Below are positions 1 to 10,600 of a DNA stretch of 64,000 nt, one piece after another. This stretch comes from Halicephalobus mephisto. Lineage: Eukaryota > Nematoda > Chromadorea > Rhabditida > Panagrolaimidae. Under the pieces are notes generated by a model. It was not told the DNA's origin. It was given only the letters and a program-made list of their open reading frames with translations, and made no database searches. The position numbers were made by a program, and so were the translations under genes. Location: the NCBI GenBank assembly GCA_009193035.1, contig SWDT01000001.1, positions 1,674,001 to 1,738,000 on the forward strand, read 5' to 3'. The first letter of the stretch is position 1; every line of letters starts with the position of its first letter.

Positions 1-741
1 TCACCAATCTCCGGCTGCTTTCCTTCCAGAGCACAAAGGGCGGAACCAGCAACAATGGGAATGTCTTGTCCTGGATAACCATAATAACTAAGAAGCTCAC
101 GCACCTCAATCTCGACCAATTCAAGCACTTCTGGATCAGAAGCTTCATCGACTTTGTTCAGGAAAACGGCGATATTTTGGAGGGGAATACCGACTTGCTT
201 GGCCAACAACAAGTGCTCACGCGTTTGAGGCATGGGTCCTTCAGTAGCAGCAACAACCAAAATGGCTCCTTCCATTTGGGCTGCACCAGTAATCATATTC
301 TTGATGTAATCGGCGTGACCAGGACAATCAATGTGGGCATAATGACGTTTCGAGGTCTCGTACTCTAAGTGACAAGCATTGATTGTGATACCACGGGCCT
401 TCTCTTCAGGGGCATTGTCAATGTCTTCATACTTACGGTATTTGGCACCCTTCTTAGTTGCGAGAACTGAAAACTGATATATAAAATCCCAAGTAAGCCT
501 AAAAGTTACTTTTCGTAATCGCAGAAGTCAAGGTAGTCTTTCCATGATCGACGTGACCGATAGTTCCAACGTTCAAGTGCGGCTTATCACGTTTGAAAAC
601 AGCTTTGCCTCCAGGAACAGAGTAAAATCTAAGAGAATAGATAGACAAAACTTCTGAAAGAGAGTATATAACGAAAGAACGGAGGTAGATCTTCTTACTT
701 GAATGTGAGAAGCAGGCATTAACAAATCGCTTAGTTAACAT
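1..741 (-). CDS. TUFM: Mitochondrial elongation factor Tu, N-terminal part (cut by window edge)
   Basis: EF-Tu delivers aminoacyl-tRNA to the ribosome; this is the mitochondrial type. The protein starts at the ATG at 741 with a basic, hydroxylated leader that fits a mitochondrial presequence. It then reads [20 protein letters not shown], the conserved start of the G domain with the P-loop GHVDHGKTT. Downstream follow the switch I region (ARGITIN), the G3 motif DCPGHADY and the G4 motif NKVD. Exons are about 699-741, 510-653 and 1-466. The first intron (654-698, 45 nt) has no stop and is a multiple of three, so a read-through form with 15 extra residues is possible. The second (467-509) is required to restore the frame. 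The gene continues past position 1, so domains 2 and 3 are not visible. Identification is firm; the exact presequence is not. Confidence 0.95.
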
Positions 742-1583
742 AATTATGATGGCAGGCTACCCTAAAAGAGCTGAAATCAATGAAATGATAAGAGTAACGA
801 GTAAAATCACGATCAACAGAATTAACAAGAAACAAAAAGCCCGAGAGAGAGCAAATTGTGAAGCCTGAGAATCAAACGGTCTCGACAAGAAAAATTCCAG
901 CAAAACTTTTCGGAACATCCTTACTTTGTTCAAAAGGATACAGTCCATTCTCCTTCTGGTAGAATAGAGATACTATTTAAATAATAACAAATAACTTATG
1001 TTATCACGAATCCAGATTAATGGGATTTGTATTGATTATTAAACGTCATGAAGTAAATATACGTACTAATAGGTAAATGAAGAACGGAGTTCTATTTGTG
1101 TAACAACTAATCATCTTTAATTATTCTGTAAAAAGAGATTAATATGGATAATTTGGAGATTTTCACTCCCGGAATATTCAATTCTGTCAAACAATCACTT
1201 TCCACAAACTGTTTTTTCCTCTAGTTAATAACTAATTTCCAGAACCAATAAAGCAGGTTTTTTACAAATTAAATAACTAGATATCAAGACTTAGATTGAC
1301 AAATTACGAGAGAACGTTGTGTTGAGAACTGTTATTGACATCTTTCCTCTGGTCCATCTAAATTATTCTGGCAATTTGTTAAGTTCCGATCCGTTCTTTT
1401 TTGATTTTTTATATTTTTATCTAATCTTTTTTCGTAAGCGAATATCACATTTTCAAAATGGGAAATTACTACCAAATAATTGACAACCTGAAAAGGTAGA
1501 ATTCTCCTTATACTTTTGCTTTTTTGATACTTTACCACAGAACAAGTTTATTTATTTCCTGAATTCATAATCAGAAAACAAAA
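742..1583. other. Intergenic, EF-Tu to MCRS1
   Basis: About 840 nt of AT-rich DNA between two genes on the minus strand. It should hold the EF-Tu promoter and the 3' end region of MCRS1. Short open frames here (for example 757-948 and 1332-1538 on the minus strand) are AT-rich and show no recognisable domain. I see no RNA gene. Confidence 0.5.
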
Positions 1584-3510
1584 TTACATTCGATGGTTGA
1601 TCTCCGTAAAGACTTTAATTTCTTCGCCGTTACCGAAATTTTGTTCGGTTGTCGGTAACTTTAGCGCTGTTTCATTCCTGAGGAAGAGAAGTGAAAGAAT
1701 GCCGAATTCTACTACCGTGTTACTTTCCAGAACTACTTTCTGGTTGGGTTGAATGACTTTTTTATCAGCATAGATGGGATTTCTACCGGTGTTGTAGAGG
1801 ATGAATTCGTCGTTATCGTTAAGTTTGAGGATAGCTTGAGCTCTACTTACTCTTTGACAAGGTCCTTCATAATTTAAATTAACATCCACAGCGTATTGCT
1901 CTGTAGATCTGCCAATGACGACTTGTTTGGCAACTATGTTGAAGCTCACACAACATCCCCTCAGTTGAGCCAGGATGTTAGAAGGCATTTGGGGCGACAG
2001 GTTTGTTCCTGCGATTGCTTCATGAGGAGCTTTCTTTGATTCTAGATACTGTCTTTCGATTTCCGTCACATTTCTGGTGGGGTCGTCTGTTGGGACATCC
2101 TTTTGAGCCAAATTACAGAAATCAAGATTCTGTTCAATCTATAGAAAACCAATGATAATTGAATCAAGTCAAAAAACCCACCTCATCGTGCATCGGATTC
2201 TTGCCAGGTATCCCCTGTTCTCCTTTTCCGTTTTTCTTGTCCCTTTTCGTTACAACAAGTTTGTGTTTTCGAAGGAATTTGAACCTCTCATACAGTATCC
2301 CCGGAGTCCTCCATTGACTAAACGCTGATTTATTGATCTTCAGCAGTCTGTCAAAGTCGGTCATCGTGGGGACTTTCTCCTCGAATGTGTTGACAAAGTT
2401 CTGAATTGCTCGATCTTCCTCCATACTGAATGGGAGGTTGTGATAAATCTTCTGTACTAGAGATTTGGGTTGCTCGAAAATCCTCTTTCTAATCATTTCG
2501 GACACTTGCTCATCATAAAGCATCAAATACCATCTTTCGTCGAGATCTGTTAGGGTGAAGTCTCTGGTGAATTTAGATTGAGCAAGAACAGCAGGGAGAT
2601 CACATAACTAAAACGGAGCAACTAACGTTATTTGATCAACGGCAACTTACGTGTTGTACACCAGCCATCAGTACAATGTCATCGTGAACTTCCCATTTCT
2701 TTACGATTTCGTCTACAATGCCCTGATGGATCGGATTCTCGTAGATGAGAGGAGTTGGTTTTCTGACTGAAGTGGATCTGTTCTCTCTTATCCTCCTTCT
2801 TTTGAGTAATTCCTGTCCATTATTCTTCTGGGTTTCCAATCGATACGATAAAGCTGGCACAGCTTGATCGGCTATTCCAGGTTTTACTTTTTCCTTCATA
2901 ACATTGGATCTCGGTAGTCGTTGTAGGTCTTTGTCCCTCACAAAATCAGATTCTTTAATTTTACCGCCAGCAGCTTCTAATATCGACATTACTGCCGACT
3001 TTGTTGGAGAAGCAATAGAATGTCGTTTCTTGCCCCCTCCAATGGATCCAGGTAAATCCTCCATATAGTCATCATCTGGACCTTGATCTGTATTAAATCT
3101 CCCCTTCCTCATAGCGAGTTTAACATTTTTGGCATCAACGATTTCGTCATCAAACTTGGGTCGTTTTATATCCCTCGTTGATCGTCGAATAATTTTGCTC
3201 CCTTTGCTTCTGAAAGACTACTTCATATATGAAGCACAACGAGAACCCACCCTTCAACCCATTCTTCGGTAGATGGCATGCTGAAATGAGATCTGTTTTC
3301 AACGATTCGCTTGGATTTAACGTCCAACGGACTTGGAGCTAGATTAATAGGTTGCATCGAAGATCCAGTGTATTCTTCGCGTGAATGTTCGTCAATCATC
3401 TTCGAATCGTTGTTAATGCCAGTATTCCTGCGAGTACGTCTGTCCGTGGCAGGAATACCAGAAGAATGTGCGGTTTCCGGACCATCTGATTTGTTCATTA
3501 CTGGTTTCAT
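1584..3510 (-). CDS. MCRS1: Microspherule protein 1 (FHA-domain chromatin factor)
   Basis: MCRS1 is a nuclear protein of NSL and INO80 chromatin complexes. The model has four exons: 3251-3510, 2651-3209, 2182-2607 and 1584-2138, with introns of 41-43 nt and compatible phases, giving 599 aa. The N-terminal third is low-complexity and basic and contains RRSTRDIKRPKFDDEIVD, resembling the RxSxRxIKRKKFDDE stretch of vertebrate MCRS1. The middle holds the MCRS_N-type helical region (DERWYLMLYDE, like ERWYALLYDP in man). The C-terminal 120 residues form an FHA domain: VVIGRST, NYEGPCQRVSRAQAILKL and NTGRNPIYADKK match the phosphopeptide-binding loops. The ATG at 3510 is chosen because a TTTCAG acceptor ends at 3520, only 9 nt upstream, with no convincing upstream coding exon. 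The arrangement suggests a trans-spliced start. Confidence 0.9.
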
Positions 3511-3522
3511 TAACTTTGACTG
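3511..3522 (-). promoter_or_regulatory. Probable spliced-leader acceptor of MCRS1
   Basis: On the minus strand an AATTTCAG acceptor is followed by 9 nt and then the MCRS1 ATG. No upstream exon is evident before the divergent gene at 3648. This is the usual look of a nematode trans-splice site; a short 5' UTR intron is the alternative. Confidence 0.45.
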
Positions 3523-3647
3523 AAATTTCTCATATAAACACCAGCAATACAACAACATCAACAAGATACCAGTCGTTCTGATCGCAACAGTCGAGTATCC
3601 GATTTCCCCGTATCCATAAATAACAAAGCTTACAAAGTAAATACTAA

Positions 3648-3926
3648 ATGGATGACAATTCTGAAAGTCGATTTGAGATTTCCATAGAAGCCAGCTTCAG
3701 AGTCACATGTAACAGTTCGCCAACCCCGCGCCCTGATTCGGTTTCCAACGAAATCCACGTTTTACGAGATCGTATCTACCGAAGATTGTCAAATATGGAA
3801 GACTTCTCGGTAAAATATAAATATGTGTGTCCGAAATGTCATTTGGTTCAAATGATTGTTCCTAGTCGTGGCGTTGCTTATTCATCGCCAAGTGAGTTGA
3901 TAATTGTCCTTCAAGGTAATTGTTAA
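3648..3926 (+). CDS. Small CxxC protein upstream of SLC35C1 (unknown)
   Basis: An ATG at 3648 opens a frame of 92 codons ending at 3924-3926. The protein is Ser/Thr-rich at first (NSSPTPRPDSVSNE), then has a helical stretch and a CPKC pair (YVCPKCHLVQM), as in half of a zinc ribbon. I do not recognise the family. A good donor (CCAA|GTGAGT at 3892) could splice to the acceptor at 4117. That gives an 88-residue form ending in SPKCLKRPK, whose stop TGA (4138-4140) overlaps the SLC35C1 ATG. The alternatives are a two-gene operon with the unspliced form, a dicistronic mRNA, or a 5' leader with an upstream frame. It is divergent from MCRS1, only about 137 nt away, so the two may share a promoter. 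Confidence 0.45.
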   Translation: MDDNSESRFEISIEASFRVTCNSSPTPRPDSVSNEIHVLRDRIYRRLSNMEDFSVKYKYVCPKCHLVQMIVPSRGVAYSSPSELIIVLQGNC

Positions 3927-4110
3927 TTCCGTTCCAGTATTTTCCATTGTTTTATCTTTTCCCCTCCTATTTTCTTTGTAACTCTCTTTTATTCCCGACG
4001 AACATGTTTTAAGTACCATTCTTAAATGTATTGCTTGGTTCTTGCGTGTGAGCAATGAATTTGGCAAGCTGCCAGGACGTGTTGGCATTCAACTTTCATA
4101 TATCAACTTT

Positions 4111-4142
4111 ATTTCAGAGTGCCTGAAAAGACCAAAGTGATG
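4111..4142 (+). promoter_or_regulatory. Acceptor site and TGATG junction before SLC35C1
   Basis: ATTTCAG ends at 4117 and the SLC35C1 ATG lies at 4140-4142, 22 nt later. The site can serve as a spliced-leader acceptor for SLC35C1 or as a cis acceptor for the small gene at 3648. In the cis case the two frames meet as TGATG. Confidence 0.5.
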
Positions 4143-5351
4143 GCTAATAGAGGAGCTTCTCAGTATGCTAATATTTTTGCTGCAGTTTCCTGTTACTGGT
4201 ATATCGATTCATATAAAACTGCGGAATTTAATTCCGATATTCCAGGTTTTGCTCGATCACACTTGTATTTCTTAACAAGTATCTTCTAAGTAGTCCAGAT
4301 CTGAAGGTATGTCTTGTGTTGGTAATGTTAATATACAGATTGTGATTTTTCAGCTAGACGCTCCACTGTTCGTTACTTGGTATCAATGTGTCTGCACAGT
4401 AGCTCTGTGTTTCTTCCTTTCATGGCTCTCCAAATTTGTGCCGGAGTATGTGAAGTTCCCTTCGATGTCCGTGGACTACCGGGTATCAAGAGAAGTACTC
4501 CCTCTATCCTTTGTATTTGTGGCCATGATTACCTTCAATAACCTGTGCTTGAAACATGTTGGAGTCTCCTTCTATTACGTCGGACGATCTTTGACGACCG
4601 TCTTCAACGTAATCTGTACTTATTTAATTCTCGGTCAACATACGGCTCGAGGAGCTTTGATGTGCTGTGGTGTGATCATTTTCGGATTCTTCCTGGGAGT
4701 TGATCAGGAAGATGTAACAGGTTTGTTCTGGTTTACAACTGATGGGAAATCCCTCTTTTAGGATCGTTATCTGTCATCGGTGTTGTTTACGGAGTTCTTG
4801 CTTCTCTATTTGTCGCACTTAACGCTATTTACACTAGATCTACTTTGACGATCGTTGGGGAGTCTGTTTGGCGGTTAACTTTGTACAACAACATCAATGC
4901 TTGTTTCCTGTTTATCCCTCTCATGTTCTTCACGGGTGAAATTGGCCATGTTGCTTACTTCCCTCAAATTACTGGATTCTATTTCTGGACAATGATGAGC
5001 CTCTCGGGCTTCTTTGGCTTTATTATGGGCTATGTAACTGGATGGCAAATTCAAGCTACCTCCCCGTTGACACATAATATTTCTGGCACTGCCAAAGCTG
5101 CTGCTCAAACAGTAATGGCTGTTGCAATTTGGCAGGAAGTTAAACCGTTGCTTTGGTGGACTAGCAACATTATTGTTCTCGTTGGATCAGCTGGATATGC
5201 AAGAGTACAACAATTGGTATAGTTTTTCTTTTTGATTTTTCTAACTTGATTTCTTCAGGAAATGGAACGTAGAGCTAATGATGAACCCAAACAGCGGGAA
5301 CAGAAACAACTTTTATTGAATGATTCTCAGAATGACGAAAATTCTCCCTAA
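4140..5351 (+). CDS. SLC35C1: GDP-fucose transporter, nucleotide-sugar transporter family
   Basis: This Golgi membrane protein exchanges cytosolic GDP-fucose for GMP and so feeds fucosyltransferases. Exons are 4140-4198, 4246-4306, 4354-4720, 4762-5216 and 5259-5351; all introns are about 40-47 nt and the sum is 1035 nt, 344 aa. That is close to the human protein (364 aa). Diagnostic stretches shared with SLC35C1 are [60 protein letters not shown] and [18 protein letters not shown], spread over about ten membrane spans. The C-terminal tail is charged and cytosolic ([10 protein letters not shown]). The start is the first ATG after the acceptor at 4117 and fits a short cytosolic N-terminus (MANRGASQ). 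An AATAAA at 5458-5463 probably directs polyadenylation. Alternative assignment to another SLC35 subgroup is unlikely. Confidence 0.95.
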
Positions 5352-5696
5352 TAGAATCACTCTCGCTATCTTGTTCTCCAAGTATCTAATTGACCAGGTT
5401 AGCGGGTTTGTTGGTTGGCTTCCTTATAACGTGCAATTATTAGATTTTATAAACCGCAATAAAATAATTATTTTTTTCAGTTCAATTGAATTTCATTAAT
5501 ATTTATTTGATATTCAGTGCGTTTTTGTGTTCAGTTTTATTACAATATTGCTTTTAAAGTCAAATTCCTATGTTAATAAATTCGGACTTTGTTTTTTGTC
5601 AGTTTGATGTTGCTTGTGCACAAGAAGTTTCAAATTTTCTAAGAATCATAAATTCTTCTCTATTTAAAAATAGCTTTATAATTAGTAATTGTGAGA

Positions 5697-6167
5697 TACA
5701 GTACCGGACAAAAGTGGATACCCTTTCGTATTTTTGACCAAAACTTCCTTCAGAGTTGTTGAAATTGATCAGGAATTTTTTGTTTAAAAATTCAATAAAT
5801 GGACAATTAGACGGTAATATCTGGGCCAAGATGTTTCCCGCCAACTTTGTAGAATTTTTAAAAAATTGCAAACTCGCCGGTCAAAAGTGAATACCCTTTC
5901 ACTTTCTGGTGTTACTTTTTTGTTCTTTGGTAAACTTTTCTTGTCAATTATTATATTAATTTTAAAAGTTCTACTGTTTTATTCATTTTAGAGATACCAT
6001 CGCGATCAGAATATTCTTTAGATCTCAAGAAACAGATCATTACTTTCCTTGAATCTGGAAAAACAATTGGTGATGCTTCAGCCATATTCTCCGTCAACGC
6101 CAACACAATCAAGTTATGGAAGAAGGACCTGAAGAAGCGGAAGACTCTGAAGAATAAGCCACAGTAG
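5697..6167 (+). mobile_element. Decayed Tc1/mariner-like element: left end and transposase HTH fragment
   Basis: The left end begins at TACAGTACCGG (5697), typical of Tc1-like termini next to a TA target. Two near-identical 24-nt direct repeats lie 173 nt apart, the layout of IR/DR Tc1-like ends. Downstream, 5994-6167 reads 57 codons of a helix-turn-helix DNA-binding region: YSLDLKKQIITFLESGKTIG, then SVNANTIKLWKKDL, then a stop. This resembles the first paired-like HTH of Tc1/IS630-type transposases. An acceptor-like TTTTAG precedes it (5987-5991). No catalytic DDE region follows, and I could not find a clear right inverted repeat, so the copy is truncated or internally deleted. It could also be a domesticated HTH fragment, but nothing supports that. 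Confidence 0.6.
5704..5900. repeat. Pair of 24-nt direct repeats (IR/DR type)
   Basis: Copies at 5704-5727 and 5877-5900 agree at 22 of 24 positions; the shared part is CAAAAGTG then ATACCCTTTC. Their spacing and place ahead of a transposase HTH suggest outer and inner transposase binding sites. Confidence 0.65.
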
Positions 6168-7617
6168 TATATAAATACTATTTCTGACGCACTCACCCCA
6201 TTCCTCAACCCCCTAAAAAACACCACACTTTTACGGATTTTACCCAAGTACTTAATAAAATAAATATAAAAATGACCAAAATTAAACCTATTTTTCAATA
6301 GAATTTGATATATCAATGTTTTTCTTTGTTTTCTCATTATTAAGTTATTGAGTTTTCATATCCAACTGAGGAAAGGTTTTCAAAATAATTTTCCATATGT
6401 CAAACTTGACTTTTCCCCTGAATGTTATATACTGTTAAAATCAGTATACCAAGCTCTATCAAAAACCATTCTTGTTACAACCAACCGTAAGAATGTTAAA
6501 TCAAATATGTATATTCTAATTTGACAGCGAATCTTATTTGTTTTCTTGATCTCTTTTCTATCTAATACCGAAACAGATGATTTTTCATTTTCCAACCGTT
6601 TCTGTCTTTTTGCGGATTTTATATTCCTTTTTCAAACTTGTTTCTGAAAATAGAAACGTTTGACCTAAAAAGTCAGGAGAACGAGTTTCTATTTTTTAAA
6701 CAAATAATACAATACTAAATACATTGCATTTTTAAACGATTGTTTATTTTCAATAAAGCTTTGAAATCCTCCAAATTGGAAACAATAGATATTATCTTAT
6801 ATAAAATAGCTATTTCTTCACAAATATATTCTCCGAAAAGACCAGTATTTTCCAGTTTAGAAGATCATTACCATTGTTATTTAGTTTCCATTTTATCTCG
6901 CTTATGTTATCCCGGATGAATCATGACTCAAGAACAAGTAGTTATTTAAAAATCAGGAAAGATTTTTTTAGAAAAACAAGTTGTGAAGGAAATATCCATC
7001 TAATCTATAATTTGATCTTCTAGAAATCAACTGTCTTTAAATAGATAAAATCCCGGCAGTCAACATGCTTTATAGAAGACTGATGTTGAATAAAATATAT
7101 TTAATGAATTCATAAATGGTTTTCTAAATAATGCAATTATAATTACAGTATTTATTTTTCATAAATCATATTGATATGGCAATTTGGCTAAAAATCCAAG
7201 AGCCAGGTTTCTAGAAGGAAACAAGTGTTTCATTTTGAAATAATCAATGGTCTTCTCGTGGGATATGATAAGCAGCAGAAAAATTTCGGAATTTATTTGA
7301 TCCAAGCATGATTAACATTTAAATTCGTCAAGTACAAATCTATAAGTTTTATTGATGAATAGAATTCTATAGAACCTTCTAAGGTCTTCCAGAGTCTATT
7401 GAACATTTTTGAAGTCTTCAAGAAACTTCTGGAACCTTCATAAATCTAATACAAACTTTGGACCAAAATCTGAAATAGAAAATTCATATCAGAGCAATTT
7501 CTTAACAATAACCACTTCTAATTTTTATAATAATATGATTTAAATCTTCTAGAAATAACTTTGGAATGAAGGAAATGCATAATTAATAAATTTTCCTGCT
7601 ATTTATCGTCATTGCAG
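6168..7617. other. Intergenic, convergent to the filamin 3' end
   Basis: AT-rich DNA with no coding region I can support. At about 7360-7450 there is a fuzzy run of TTCTAGAA/CTTCTGGAAC-like words that recurs elsewhere in the window. The filamin polyadenylation region must lie just left of 7618. Confidence 0.5.
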
Positions 7618-10600
7618 TTAACGGAATGTAGGGAGAGTCTTGAAAGGCGAATTGGGAATATCTTCGTTACCATATCGAATGTAGATATATCCAGGAGTTC
7701 GATCATTAATCATGTAAGAGACCAGGAAACTGCCATTCCCGCAATTGTTGACGGAAACTTGTTGACACGGTCCATGAGCCGTGATCACTCCGACGAACAA
7801 CGTCTGGCAGCCTGAAGTGAAAAATAAATTAATTTATTCAATAACTTTAAATCGAACAACATACCGACATTGTAAATCCTGAACATGGAATTTTTCCCTG
7901 GCGTAAATTGAGTCACTCCTACTCCATCTACAGTAATTTCCTTCGAACTCGTCTCGATTCTTTTTACTCTTGTTAATGGTTTATCTTCAAGAGCTCCATT
8001 ACCATTACCGTAGGTAGTGACAGTCGTTGTTTTGTGGGAGATGAATTTCGTGTAAATCACAGTGGATTCATTGATTCCCTTACCACCAAGGGCTTTTCCC
8101 TCGACTCTAACTTTCTTTGGGGAACCGTCTACATTCACACCGTCGTTTCTAACCGTAATAATATAATCACCAGGGGCGTAAGGGATGTAGTTTACCCGAA
8201 TTCCATCCTTCGTGTTCTCCGTAGAGAGGTCCACCCTACTCGGTCCAAAGATCTCGATAGAGTAGTTGGATTCTGTCAGACGGATTGGCAAGATGTCAAA
8301 TTCTGACTTCTGTCCAGTAGTTCCTTGTTTGAGACCTTCCCCGACTAGTTTAGTGGGGGTTATCCGCGCACCTGGGGAGACAGGACTAGAGGAATCAATG
8401 CTTTGCCTCTGTTGTTCAGAATGAATATTCTGGACTTTTTGTTTAGAGACACTGATTGGGGTCGCTTGAATTGGACTAACCCCGTTCTGCTTCTTCTTGG
8501 TTGAGAGGGATTTATTCGGAGCCAAATAGACACAGTAAGGAGTGTCCTTAATAGCAGTACCGTTGAAGAGGATGGTGATGAAGTAGTGACCAGGGGTGAA
8601 GGCAGTGTATTCTACAACGACTCTCCCGTCTCTTAAATCCTTCAGTTTTGCTCTGACCGGCTCAGGTCCATCGATAATAGCATTCACAACTCCTGATCCA
8701 GCTTCTTCCGTGTGGATGACGAACGTTTGAAGAATTCCTGCCTGACCGTATTCAATGCCGGGTCCAGTCACTTTAACCTTGTCGGCATTGCTCGGTTGTC
8801 TCTGCCCTGCTTCGAAGATAAACGGAGACCCTTGGATGTCCTTTCCTTCTTGAGTCACGTAAACACTGTACTTTCCAAAATGAACGGGTTTCAACTGGAT
8901 ACTGTAGAAACCATTCCCGAGTTTTTCGACAGTGGAAGTTGATTTATGGTCATTTGGATCAACAATAGTTGCTTGAAGTCTTCCAGCTTCTCCATTAGGG
9001 ATAAACATATGGATTTCAGCTTTTCTCGATGAATCGACAACGGGGACAGCTTTGGGCGAGGACGGTTTCTTGTGGATTGGAGATAGAACGGGAATACAAT
9101 CTACTGTGTAGGGACAATCTAAAGCATATCAATCTTAGATGCATTTCATAACTTATAACTCACTTGGAAGAGCTTTGTCATCAAAAGCTACAGTAATTTG
9201 ATAGTTCCCAGGAAGAGGTGGTGTATACAAAATCCTCAGAAGGTTATCTTCCGTTCGGACACAACTTATTGGGGCATCTGCGGGTCCATCAATCGAAACA
9301 ACAACACTTCCATAGCCAGATTTAGTGGTGTCAATGAAGAATTCATTTTCCATCCCGGCAACGGCTTTCTTTAAACCTTCACCAAATATCCTGACCTTAG
9401 AAGGATTAGGAAGATCATTCTTGCCGACCTTAACGTAAAACGGAGAATGTGGCAGTTCTTGGCCTTTCTCCAACACAGTGAATTTGTAATCACCAACCAA
9501 TTTTGGCTTCAGTGAAAGACCAATCTTGTTGTTCCCAAGAAGCCTTACTTCACAATTGGAAACCTTACCATCTGGAGCACGGACATTGGCAGTGAGATGC
9601 TCCTTGTTGATATCTTTCCCGCAATCGAAGGTGACTTCAGAAGGGGTAGCACAAGAGAAACAAGAAGCAGTCTTCTTTGGGATAGAAATTGGAACTGGAA
9701 GAACTTTGACAACATATGGAGAACCTGCTGCTGGTTCCTCCGATTTATTTAGGAAAATGAGGATTTCGTAATTTCCGGGGACTTCTGGAGTCCAATGAAC
9801 AGTACAGCTGTTTTCCTGGAAGAAAATTTCTCACCTTATTGAGCAAAAAAGACTTACTAGTTTCTGTTCCATTTCGATCTTGACTCCTTTTGGACCTTTG
9901 ACATTTACTTTGACTTGTCCTCGATCGGGACAAACAATATCAAATGTAGCAGGCTTTCCTACAGTAGCGGCTTCTAGTCCGGGACCCTGGGCAGTCGCAG
10001 TTTGTTTACTCACGAGTTCTTGTAGTACATGCTTTGGCAAAAGCTCTCCGTCCGCCAAGAGGAATACGGAATGTCTTCCAAGCTTCTTGAAGACACCAGT
10101 GACTTTTGCATTCCCAAGTTTGTCAATGTGAGTAACTTCTAAAGGAACTAGTTTTTGATCTGGGTCAATCGCAAAAGCAGTAATCTTTTTGTCAGCATTT
10201 TCAGGCCCCAAAGCAAAGCTGTAAGCTCTTGGGTGCAAGAACTCATCAGCCGGAGACTGTTTCGGTGACACATAATCCTTTGGAACAAATTTGAAGTCGG
10301 AATCTGGAATCTTCTGGTCGTCCAAAGCTAACTGGAGATGATACGGCTGGATTTTCTTTGGAATCAATCTCACAATCTCGAACTTTGAAGTATTCAGGGG
10401 TTTATCTAATACATCGGCCGCGTTAACGGTGTAAATTTCAACATCAAGGTCATCAGGCAAGCCTTCATTGAGTACAGACAGCTCTCTCTCCTTCTCTCCA
10501 CCATGTTCAATCAAGATATCTTGAGGTTTGTTCAAAACCCATTCGTCGGGAACACTTTTGATTGCACAATCTTTAGCAGGGCCGGATTTAGAAACAGCGA

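Noticed and set aside
757..948. Minus-strand frame with hydrophobic end between EF-Tu and MCRS1
   Set aside because: No domain, and composition as expected of AT-rich noise.
6365..6440. Right inverted end of the Tc1-like element
   Set aside because: A weak CTTTTCCCCTG...TACTGT resemblance only; too degenerate to call.
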